Shown one piece after another: positions 13,801-26,200 of a stretch of DNA of 64,000 nt. The number at the start of each line of letters is the position of its first letter. The stretch's first letter is position 1. The position numbers and the translations under genes are program-made. A model generated the notes under the pieces. It saw only the letters and a list, made by a program, of their open reading frames with translations, was not told the origin of the DNA and made no database searches. Where the stretch lies: contig CAUJNA010003505.1 of NCBI GenBank assembly GCA_963377175.1, positions 267,331-331,330 of the forward strand, read 5' to 3'. The stretch comes from Effrenium voratum. Taxonomy: Eukaryota > Sar > Dinophyceae > Suessiales > Symbiodiniaceae.

Positions 13801-16800
13801 CAAACACCGTGTATTTCGCAGTAGGATTGTAATCTTACACCGCACAAGGCAAGAAGCCCGGGCGAAAAAAATCCAACACGCACGAGCGAAAAGCTTTGGT
13901 TCCCGGGGCTGCCGAAGCCTCCAGCACCTGAGTTCGTTGGTTGCGATTCAGTTCGTTGGAAACCAAAGCCATCTGAGATTCTCCGTGGCTCCTTTGCTTA
14001 CACATGTGGCTCACCCCGTGGAAGTACAATTCACGATTCAGCAACTTGACGCATATACCGGATTCAGTGGGACTTGTTTGAATTTTGGGAAGCCCGTCTC
14101 CAATTCACAGCAGGAGTTCCCGAAGAAGCCAGTTGCGAAGAGACCGCTCTTTGCTTGCAGCTTGCTCAGGACACTCTGCTGAATGACGGGGCAGTGCTGG
14201 GGCACGCGAAGAGCCTTGGGCTATGTATGACGCTTTCTACCTTTTTTCCCAGTTTACAATAAATAATATTGGATGAGATTGGGATGTTGGACGGGTGAGA
14301 TGAAAGACATGTCCCGTCCCCAACATTCCCACCGCTTCACTCCTCATCCCTTCGTCATAGCGGTTGACCTTTCCTTCCCACTCACTTCGCTCGTGAATAA
14401 GATCCTATATCCTCATCAATAATCTGGATCCATCCTTAGGACCAGAAAGGGAAAGAAGAGACCAATATATTTATTATTTGGATTTATATTTGGTTTTATT
14501 TGGTTTCTAGATTCTTGAGTTTTATTATTTGCCATTCCTTTCCTTTCATCTCTGAGATTCTGGAGGTTACGAAAGGACGAGGAGATGGGTGAAAGGGTGA
14601 TAGGTGACATCTCTTTCTCTCGTCACCTCATGGCAAATAATAAATCTATTGGTCTCTTCTTTCGGACTTATTATTTACTGTAATCTGTTTGTCTCAGAGA
14701 TGAACCGCTATTACAGAAAGGACCTGAAGTGATGGATAGAGCACACACACGTAGGGATTATAGTATGGTACGAATATAAACCGGTCCATCTTAGTAGAAC
14801 CAAGTGTCAATGGGTTTTGGGCGCTGCGACCCAACACCCACCCAAAATCCACCCTAAACCCACCCTAAACCCCAAACACGCCCTAAACCAAACATAAGCC
14901 AAACCGCAGACAACCCTATACCAAACCAAACCCAACCCGAAACCCACCCCAAATCCAGCCTAGGCGCTTTCAGTTGCAACGACCATGCTTCTTGGTGGAT
15001 GTCAGCCTCCCAAGCTTCTCAAAACAGACAAGGGTGAATCAGAAAATCGGGGCTGCCTTCCAGCGGTGTGTGTGTCTCTCCATGTCTTGGCCAACTCGAT
15101 TTGGTCATGGGACATGAGATCCCCATGACGGACCTTGAATTCCCGTGTTGCCGCTCTTTTTTTTTGAGAGGTTTGCTTCTTGCGGCCGGGGGTGGTCCCT
15201 ATTCCGGAAGGGTTTCCGCGAGATGCCGTGGCTTCCGGGGGAGGGCCCTGGAGAAAATCAACCTTTTCACGGTTTTCTTGAGAGATACATGGCTAGGAAT
15301 GTCGACACCTGACCCGGGGAACCCCTAAAAATTGGTTGGTGGGCACAAATTCCCACCCAAATGCGGATTCAAATTCCTAATTTGGAACCCAAGGTCAATA
15401 GAAACCCCAAGGTTTGCCCGAAGTACAGAGACTCTCTTGGTTCCTGGATGAAATGGGGGAACTGGGGTCTCCTCCAAAGCCGTTCGTGTGAAAAATTTAG
15501 GATGGACGAAATCCGAAACAGAGGGAGAGAATCTGATTTTTAGACCCTTTTCAGAGAGGGCGGTGGGGTTTGTGGCCCACACGAGAGACCGAAGACACGA
15601 CGTTTGGACCGAGGCCTACGGACGACATCCGCCAGACGATTCTCGCCCACATTTGCCAAGCGCTGGTGTATTTGCACGACCAGGCGGGGTCTGGAAGGGC
15701 ACTTTGGGCCGGACGGGCTATCCAGGTCGGGTCTCTTTGAGTATTACCTACTGTGGATGGACGAAATCCATTTCGCACCACTTTGAAACCATGGGAAACC
15801 ATTGTTCGTTGGTATTTACAGGGGAAATCGTCAGGCCAGGTTTCTGAGGTGGTGCAGGATTTTGTCCATCCACAGTATTTTCAAATGTTTCCCCCGGATG
15901 AATAAACCATAATACACCCCCAATTGATCGGGAGGGGTTTTGTGGAAAAGTTCCAAAAGTGATGAACTGAACTTAAAGAGGATACCCCCACATCAACCAG
16001 GGGGGTATTCATCCTGCGCTCCCATGCTACCGCTGGCTTGCTTTGGTTTTAGGTTCTCAAGCAATGGTGCTTTTTAGGGGATTCTATCAGACAATCTATA
16101 CAGTATTGTTTTTTAGCATCCGTCGACAGGTTCCGGACCAACAACTGAGTGCTCTCTTTTGATACGGCTTTCAGGACTCGGTTCCATGTTTCGAGCTCTG
16201 AAAGAAATAGCTCATGAAGGGAGCGTGCGAGAATCCCTCGTGTCCAGTTCATTGATTCTAGTCACTTGTGCAGATGAGTAGAACGTGCATAGGTGAAGGA
16301 TACTAAGGGACACCCCTTTGGGATATTCATTGGTTTGGGTAGACTCTAGTACCAAGTCTTTGTGACTAGGATCGGGTGGTGTTCACGACATTTCCACATC
16401 AGCTTTTGCGCCGATCGAACGAGTTTTCCTTTGCTGGGGTGATGTGTAAACGGGGAAACACCGGCCTGGCTGGTGTCCTTCTCTCTTCCATTTGGTTAAG
16501 TGTTTTTTCCCCTGTTGGTTTTAAAGAAAATATATCACTACTGGAATTATGTCTTATTTTTTCCAGGGGACTTGAGCAAATGGAGGGTCTCAATCCGTTG
16601 TTTTCCTGTATGGAACGATCGAGTGATGCCCATTCGTCGCAGCTCAGGGGCCCTCCATGCTACATGGAGACCTCTCACCCAAGAATGTGCTGCTGCGAAA
16701 GGGTAGGCCGCGGGGCGGGTGGGCTTTTCTGACCAAAAAGATGGCTTTGGCCGAGCTCTGGACAGTGGTGGAGCCCCTGGAAACAACCTTGGGTCGGGTT

Positions 16801-19800
16801 TTACTTCCAAACAACAAAGGCGGGATTGGAACTGCATGATCAAAGGGCGCCAAATTCAACTTCTCGCTGCCCCTTTTGCAAGAAGCTCTTGAATCACAGA
16901 TCTCTTTGATTCAAAGTATCCAAACATGTAGTAGCCTGAGCATCCAAAGTGTGCCAACACGCGCTTTCAGCACTCCCCTCTCCAATCTATTGAACTGGCT
17001 GTTCAGGGAATGACCCAGCGTTTCGGGGATGAACCTAGGGATGGGCATGTGTTATTTTTCTTTCTTTCTTTTTTTCTGTTTTTTTTCCTTTTTTTTTCCG
17101 GTGGCATTGCCTCACTCCCTGAGAACCAGCAAGTTAAAGGGACGACGAAAGAACTGAAACACGAAGAAATCCCCAGAGCCCGAGCCTCAAAAGGAGATGT
17201 GCAGGAAAGGAATTCTTCACCTTTGTTTCCCCCACTAGTTCAAAATCAAACGTTCAAACTTGATTTTTGCACCTTGCAGGTTAACGTGGAACGCAACCAA
17301 CAGTTCCTCAGTGGAAGAAGAACATAAACCCCTTCGTAGTACCTCTTCTTCGGGTGTCATGTTTGTTTCCAGGCCGCTTTTGGGTTGTCTCATGCGAACG
17401 AAATAGGACTCCCCTGCGAGGGCCTTGCAAAGAAAAACATGGTCGAATTGCAGTTGCAACCTCCAATTCGTTTTGCGGGTTGATTCCCCATTTGATCCAT
17501 CTTTCTTTCAGAAACCACACATGGGATTTTGTCTCCAAATAAGACCCCCCCCAACAGAACACAAAGTAGTTTCCCTATGTTCCCTTCGTTTTCCTTTTAA
17601 AACAAGCCCAACAAGAGTACCCTCCAAAAATTGACACACCCACATGCTTCATGGGTTTTGGGGCCATTTTCTGAGCAGAGGGATCCTTGAAGAGCAAAGG
17701 GCGTGGCAAGAATTTGAGGGACCCTTCCTTTCAGAACATCCCTTGGGAATACCTGATTGGGAGGAATGACAGGTGAACAGGCTTCCGGTTGTGTTTTTTC
17801 CTCCCTTTTATACGGTGTTTAAACATCACCATTGGTTGCCAGGTCCAAGAGCACTGACCACGGTTCAAAACGGGTTTGCTTTGGAGTCGCAGGCTTTCGT
17901 CATAAAGGCGAGGCAAGGCCGCGTAAGTGTGCTACGTAGGTGCAGGGGCGTTGGTGTTTGCGTAAGCTACCCTGGTGCTCGCGCAAGCTCGCGTAAGCAC
18001 CTTGACGTAAGAGTTTCTAGATTTGAGCAGGATGTGTTGAATGCCTCTTAATTGAGTTTCCTTTGGTTGGTAATATTTATTGGACATATTTGTTGAACCC
18101 ATGTTAGAGGGGAAATCTAGGAAATTCGGTCACGCGGTCAAAGGCACGCAGCGGTTGACCCCTCTAATGTCCTGCCTGAAACATTATTCCGTCAACACCA
18201 AAAAGGTCCCTTCTTCTTGATGGTCATGGAACAGCTGGGATGAGGTCGAGTTGGTTCACCCCCAATTGGTTGGACCCATTCTTGTCGATGGGTTTTGAAG
18301 CGAACGCGACAGGACAACTGGGCTGGACTTTGGCTGGGGCCGTGTTAGTTTCAAGAAGTTTACTTTTTTTGGCCAATCCTCTCGATCGGTGAGATATCTT
18401 TCCTATTGTTTGGCTTCCGGAACGTGTATACCAGAATGCAAATCGATCGTGCGTATTGTTCCATCATGCAGTACCATGATCCCTCTTGGCTCGCGTCACG
18501 GGTTTGTTACTTACTGCCAATCCCCTCGATGGGAAGTGAGGCGGTCTTCCCTTGTCTGGTTTTACATCAGTTATCCGCTGAGTGAGCCAAGCAGCCACTG
18601 ACTTTACAACTTTCCCCAAAGGAAACCAAAAACGCCTATTCAACATTCAGGGATCCTTCGCCGTGACATTCTAGCAAGTCCCTTCGGTTTCATGGAGCAA
18701 GACAGGCTATTGGGCTTTGGAGGCTTGTAGTAGCAAGAGATCCCGGGTGATTCTGGTCCACTTGTTCGCACCCTGTCCGGTTGAGCTTTGTGCCAGTTGG
18801 GAGCCTGTCTTGGTGGACTTCGGTATGAGCGTGCTGCGCAACTCGCGGCAGAGGCTCGTGGGAGGCGCGGTGGGGTATGCGTTTCGAGGTTTCGAGCTGC
18901 GTGGGTTGGGCTGCGAAACAGCCCAAAACTGATGCCAAACTGGCATTTTAGTGCTTTCCAATCTTTTTGATAGGTGGTTCGGTTCCTGTCAAGGCCTCGA
19001 TAAGCTCTATGCATTGCACATCTTAGTAGCATCAAAAGTCAATGGGTTTTGGTTGTTGTTAAAGCCTGGACTGAAGCCAACCAGGTACACCGCCGGTAGT
19101 TGCCCTTGAAACATCATGCGTTTTTTTAGCATAGGAGCAACCTTCTTTCCAAGCCGCGATTACATGGGAGAAAGGAGAGCACTGTCTGTTCCTCATGTGA
19201 AATGCGCCGAGCCAGTGGGGGAAATCCTTGCGTTCCCGAATCCCATTGGCACGCTGCTGTCCAAAGCTTCGTTTTCTAGCCGGTGACCCACTGGATTACA
19301 GGTGACATCTTGGATTTGTGATCATTCTTCCTGGCCATCTTTGGGGTAGAGTTTGGATCCCCTTAAGCGACAGAGCAAGGCAAGTGCCGGTCCTAGACTG
19401 TTTGCAGCTGATGCTCATGTCGTGATCACCTCACGTCGCGGGCACATTCGAAGCTGAAATCGGACCGCTTCCGTTTCAGTGGGATGCACGCGCTGGACAG
19501 GACACCCAACTGTTGGCAGCACCTCCGTGTAGCGCGCAGCGTTGTGGCACGCTCATCAAATTGCGCCGCGCCATCCCTGCGTAAGGAACTACGTCAGCAC
19601 ACTGATGCAGATTCAGATCTGGTTTTTGATGCATCGTACGTAACTCAGTTGACGCATGATCGTAGCAACACAGGATCATTGTTCCACGAGACATCGCAGG
19701 CAATCAGGTTGCCTGAATTCTGTTTTGTCATCAGCGGCCACAGAGTCGCGTGCGCTCTTTGCAAACACTTCACCCAGACACAAATATGACATTGACTCTG

Positions 19801-22800
19801 CGCGCAGGGGCCTGAACGACGAACGTGCCATGCTGATGTTGTATTCAGACCGACACAACTCAATCAAGCTCTCGAACGGAAGAAGGGGAAAAACAACCCA
19901 ACAAGAGATTCGGAGTTACAGCAAGCAGTTTCTTGAAGCCAAGCTGCATGAGTGTAACCCTGACTGGACAAAGAAACCTGTGACCTCGCTGATGCCTGGA
20001 AGCCCAGGATGAGAAACTGGGTAACAGGACGATGGGTCCATACCTTGAAAAGAGACTTGGGCAGCAAATTCATCACAACCAAAGCACGCTGGGTACTTCG
20101 AGCATTCCAGTGTCGGCAGAAGAACGAACAACACACCGTTAGTCCAGCAGCTTCACTGCAACAAGGGCTGGAATGTATTCTACACGGACCTGAAGATGTG
20201 ACTTTTTCGAGGGGTCTGTAACAGAGCCGCGGCGGACATTCGTTACATACCCCGTTACATACCTCGGTGACAAGACCTGCTGGCTCATTACACACCCCTC
20301 GCTACAGACAATTGTTTCACACCTCGCATTAACAAAACCACTTGGCTGTGCCAGTGATGTCTTGTGGGTGCCTGCAGAGCAATGCTTTCGCTGAAGAGGC
20401 AACCTACACACCCTTCGGAAGAAAGACTCCCGCTTTTGTGCCGTTTTGCCGTTGTTGAACAGTTGCACATTTCAAGCTGGAGCTGCGGAGGATGCGCTTT
20501 GCGTACTGCAGTTCTGCTTCTTCGATCCGCTACTGATACTGACGTCAAGCATGTTTTCCCGGTTGCACGACCCCTGTTACACACCTTCGTAACAAGACTG
20601 GCCTTAGGCCTGGCTTGTCTTGGGCCCCTTAAGACATCTTGAGACCATGAGGACTCCTCGCCAAGGGGCTGTTTTTTTTTCTTTCCCGGCCAAGTTTCTT
20701 ATTGTCCGCCCGGCAGGTAGAAACCCAGCTGAATCGATTAGCGCCAGGGTCCCCCCGGTGGATGGCCCCCGAGCTGCTGGCGAACCTGGAGAACGGGGGT
20801 CTGGCGCCAGGTCGGACCGCGCATTTCGAGCTTCTCAATTTCTGGGTTGGTGGCACATGGGCTGGGGCCTCTTTTTTTGAGTCGGTACCCGTGTTGGTGT
20901 TTGTTTTTAGAGGGGAATTCAAAAGGAACACCATCCTTTTAGAGTTGCCCTATTCTGCAGGCCAACATGGTGATAGCAGAAGCATAAAAGACGGTTTATT
21001 TGGAAACGCATAGGAAGGACTCGCTACTTTCTATTTTTCCCACCACCAGGGACTCACTCGTGGCAAGAGGTCGAAGTTGTCGGCTTCTGTGATACCAAAG
21101 AGGCGGTTGAAATAGTCATAGAACTCAACACACCGTATCAGAGATCTCAAGCTGTTTTTTTCCACAGCTTCTAAACCACTTACGGGCATAGCTTGGAGGA
21201 CTTATGACTCACCTTAGTTTTGCCCCAAATTGCAGGTTTTGTCTGAACGTGGTCCTGGGTTTCATGCCAAACGGTATGCTCGCCCCCCCCAAAAAAGAAA
21301 AAGCGACTCCAAACACCAGGTGGCAAAAGCTATGGAGAGCTTCTGATAGCACATACCCTGTTTAGCCTCTGGGTCTTTTTGCAGAACATACCAGGGGCAG
21401 AGAAGGTATGGTGGCCATGCCGAGGCTCTGGAGTGGTTTGTTGGTTCGTCGGCTGGTTGGCGGGTTCGTTCGTTCGCTCGTTTGTTGGTTGGTTGGTGGG
21501 TGGGTGGGTGGGTGGGTGGGTGAGCTAGCATGTACATCTATAGCTGGAACTATATCAAGCAAAGACAAACCCATACTCACTTGTTCAAAGAGTCTGGACC
21601 CATTGGCAGACTCAACTCTTGATCTTCAGCTCTTTTGGGTTTCGTTCATTGTCAACCAAACCAACAAGGGGTTGACTCTTTGCTGGGTTTACGCTTTGGG
21701 TTTGGGTTAGGTTTGCAAGCAAACACTTCACCTTGCAACCGTGACCTCAGAAACAAACAGCTAAGTCTGCAGTCTGTCTTGGCGGGTTGCTGGGTGCGCC
21801 ATGAAGGGCATCAGATGGCATCCGATGGCATCGCATGCAGCTGCACAACCCTTAGAGTCTTTTTTTGGTGGGTTCTCGGCGAAATATGAAGTCCCAAAAT
21901 GACAGGGTTCCAATTGCTTCTTCTACCACCACTCGTTCCAACTTCTACGCCGCGTGCGGCGGAAACCTGTCCCAAACATGTCCCTCTTTTCTGGCGATTT
22001 CGAGAGAAAACATCAGGTGCCGAGAAAAAGGGAGAGTCCCAACTCCAAGTTGCAACCGTTTGGTTTCCGCCACCCATGGTTCACCCCACAACATTTCCCT
22101 TCTGCCATGGTTGCTTCCATCCGGCTTCATCCGATTCGATCAGGCCGCATCCCGAACAGCAATTCGGAACCCAAAAACGTGTTCAGGCCAAAGCATCAAA
22201 TGTCATGGAACAGAAGACAACATGTTCTATACACTGATCCAAGAAGAAAGGGGTTTCCCTTTGTCTCTACCGCTTGCTTTTAATCGGTTTCAGCGCTGCC
22301 CGCGCAGAATGCAGCATGGATATGTACTCCTTCGGGCGCTTGGCCTTCTTCGTTAGCACGGGGGAACTGCCGCTGAAAAACCTCTCCATTCAGCAGCTGA
22401 CGCCCGCAGCAAATTCCGCGTGTGGCTTTGGCCACACGTTTGCTTGTTTCGATCAGTCTCCTCGTGTTGCTTGTGTTGCTTGTGTGTTTGTTTGCTGGCT
22501 GTTTGGTTGGTTTGGTTTGCTTGCTTGCTTGCTCACCTTTTTTGTTTGCTTGCTGTTTTTGTTTGTACTTGTTTGTGTGTCTGTCTGTCTGTCTGTCCTG
22601 TCCTGTCCTGTCCTGTCCTGTCCTGTCCTGTCCTGTCCTGTCCTGTCCTGTCCTGTCCTGTCCTGTCCTGTCCTGTCCTGTCCTGTCCTGTCCTCTGTCC
22701 TGTCCTCTGTCCTGTCCTCTGTCCTGTCCTCTGTCCTGTCCTCTGTCCTGTCCTCTGTCCTGTCCTCTGTCCTGTCCTCTGTCCTGTCCTCTGTCCTGTC

Positions 22801-23175
22801 CTCTGTCCTGTCCTCTGTCCTGTCCTCTGTCCTGTCCTCTGTCCTGTCCTCTGTCCTGTCCTCTGTCCTGTCCTCTGTCCTGTCCTCTGTCCTGTCCTCT
22901 GTCCTGTCCTCTGTCCTCTGTCCTGTCTGTCCTGTCCTCTGTCCTGTCCTCTGTCCTGTCCTCTGTCCTGTCTGTCCTGTCCTGTCCTGTCCTGTCCTGT
23001 CCTGTCCTGTCCTGTCCTGTCCTGTCCTGTCCTGTCCTGTCCTGTCCTGTCTGTCTGTCTGTCTGTCTGTGTGTTGTGTTTGTTTGTTTGTTTGTTTGTT
23101 TGTTTGTTTGCCTGTGTGTTTTTTTGTTTGTTTGTTTGTTTGTTTGTTTGTTTGTTTGTTTGTTTGTTTGTTTGT

Positions 23176-23209
<34 letters not shown>

Positions 23210-26200
23210 CCTTCCTTCCTTCCTTCCTTCCTTCCTTCCTTGCTGTCTCGCTTGCTTGAATGGTTGGTTTGATTCATTGATTTGATGGATTGATTGATGG
23301 ATTGATGTATTGATGGACTGATGGATTGCTGGATTGATGGATTGATTGCTTCATTGATCGATCGGTTGATTGATCGACTGGTTGACCGATTGATTGACTT
23401 GATTGATTTATTGATTGATTGATTGCTTTCTTGCTTGAAGTCATGCTAAGAGGACTATGTGTGACACTGTCGAGCTCATGAGCGGTCAGCCAGGGTCAAA
23501 TCCACTTAGTGGATTCAAAAGTGGGCGAGAATCCAGGTTACAAACTTACAAACTTGGCCGAGCTTTTTGTGGTAGGGGACTTCCCACTCAAAATGCAATT
23601 GTTCTCCAAGGGTCCGTGTCTTTTTTCTTCCTAGGAATCCCGTTACCTTGGGTTGAAACCCAGCTTGTTCGGCATGTTACAGCAGGTATTGGAATCGGTA
23701 CACTTGAAAGATGGCACCATTTCACCAGCTATCCCCTGCCTTGCCCATGTTAAAGGTCTCATGGCACGGGAAGTCTCCGGATAACTTTGGACGAGAAGAT
23801 GATCATAGCACCCGCAAAAAGACCAATATAAGCATGCAACAACATGAGATTGATAGAGTATTAAGACAAGTTCATAAACACAAACACACCAAAACAAAAA
23901 CAAAAACAACAAACACAGTTGAAGGAAGCACGTGAGGATGGGGTATCGTGTGTTGAGCAATCATGTCATAGTTGTTAGGGTTAGACACGTTGGTCGCAAC
24001 CAAGTGATTGACATAGAATCATAACAAGACAATAATGAAATTAATACTAAGATGAACATAAGCGACATTAGAGAAACATATCAGTAATAACCAGATAATA
24101 TGAATGAACAACCAGGGAATTTTGCCACGCTGCTGTACCACAAATGTGTGGTTTGCTCCATGTCCAGTAATGTCCCCAATCAACAGTATATTTGATAAGG
24201 CACCATTCCTTCCCTACACTCTTTCCATCCTAACTCAGGTAAACAATCATGCACCATGAAAGTACATGTTGGTTTGTGTCATCCCCTTTACCTACAAGGG
24301 AATTGTTTTGTCTACTTTCACCGTACCCTCAAGGTCAGGGACTTGCACCAGGTTGTCAACATGATCAGGGGGCCCCAAATCATGTAGCGAAAAACACATC
24401 AGGGTGGCTTCCCCCCATTACGGCAAACAACGATTTGCTTTTCACTAACCGTTCAACAGACCCTTCGACATACGGGGTCCTTCCCTCCCTTAACACGCGC
24501 GCCGAAGCGCGGGGCCGACCCGAGGATTGAGAAGGCTTCGTCCAGGGCCTTCTCCGAGATGCTGTGGATGGAACCTGAACGAGCGCCTCGTGTGAAGCGC
24601 GGGTTTTGGTTGGTGTGAAGCGCAGCAGGAGAACTTTGTTTTTCTGTTGGTTTCACAGGAAATCTATCACTACTGGAGAAAAACACATTTTTTTGCAGGG
24701 GACTTAAGCAAATGGAGGTAAAACAGCTGATTTTTCTGCAATGGAGGGAGGTGCCTGATTTTTTTGGGTACATGACTTGGGGCGGTGCAAGTACCTGACC
24801 TTGAGGGTACTGTGAAGCTAAATACCCTAGTTCCCGTGTAGGTAGGTAAAGGGGATGACACCAACCAAAAGGACGGAATTGTGCCATGTACTTTCATCAA
24901 ACAGTCATAGGGGGGGTGTCTTTCGTGATGCCATTTGTGGTGGGAATGCCACGGTTCTGAGAGGCCCCTATTTTCAGACGCTCTCCTCCATTTCGGTGTT
25001 TGTATTTTAGGGTAGACTAAATACAGGACCGAGTCATAGAATGTGATTTTAGAGCACCCCAGATGTGGGCCAATAATGGACTCCCCAAGTTGACCTTTCC
25101 AGAACACCAGCAAACAAAAATTGAAACACAGCAGCTGTGCCTTCTCTGAAAAGAACGATTGAAAAGAAAGGGTAGTCAACCAAGGGATACCCCACATTCA
25201 CCGTGCTGGATTCCATCAATGTTAAGGTAGGTGGTTTTTCACTGGTAAATCAGTTTGGTTCTGTTTCAGCTGCCAGTGAACGCCATTTGTCAGGCACCTA
25301 GACCTCAAGTGGTGTTTGCTTCTGATGGGGGTTCTCTTCAACATCAGCCACCCAAGAAATCAAAGAAAGGATGCCCTTTTTTGACCTGGTCACTGTGGCC
25401 CCTTCTCATTAACCGAAGGATCCGGCGGAGCTGGGGTCCCTCAGAATGGAGATTCCGATGCAAGTGCGAGTTATTTGGGTTCGTAGTTCGTGGGCACGGA
25501 AGGCGTGGTGAGAGGTAAACATGTATACTCGGTGAATTATGTTTACAGATCCTTGACAAGCGAGTTCTTGAGGGAAGTGAGTCTATTGCTTTGCAACAAG
25601 TGCGCCTTTCAAATCAGCTGGGCAAGGTGCCCGTACCAAACAGCGAGGAATGCATACAAGATTATGTGCAAAATTTGCAAACTCTTGGATACATACTTGA
25701 TGTGTCTGATGAAGCAATCATAAAGTCCAGTTTGTCTCTAAGACTACACTTTGCTTGCGATGTTATACTAAACAATCCAAAGCGGGTAGATACCTGGAAT
25801 CATTTGATTGAACGCGGAGGAGAAAGACTGGAAGCCCCTTTGGAGCTATGGATGATCGATGCCGAGCGAAAATGATTTGGCTTACTTGAATGATGTACCA
25901 AAACCCCCTGGCGGATCGACTTTTGAGTGCCCAAGGCGACAAACCTGCAGATACTTTGCGAGGACGGTATCGCGAATCGGGGACCTTCCAGAGAATTCCT
26001 GAATGATGCATTTTCGCCGAGCTTAAAACCACATTTGAAAGGGTGTCCGCTCGTACCAGGTGTTTGTTGGGTGTATCTGAGCAGGTTTGAGCCCAGCAAG
26101 GAATCAAAGTACATCCTCACTGAGGACCAGACCAAAGTACCCACATACACCCACAAAAACCGGGACCGGGTACCAGTTTTTGGGACGTCATTCGGCTCCG

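Larger units (their letters stand above)
12227..15613 (+). other. Inferred intron, 3.4 kb, with hairpin element and telomere-like tract
   Basis: GT...AG. Contains the hairpin element at 14451-14663 in a locally AT-rich stretch and the CCCTAAA-type tract at about 14850-14900. An open segment near 14050-14260 (...[13 protein letters not shown]...) looks coding-like but is unassigned. Confidence 0.6.

Noticed and set aside
22274..23285. Open frames of 274-332 codons on both strands
   Set aside because: Mostly microsatellite; only the beginning overlaps a real kinase exon (SMDMYSFG).
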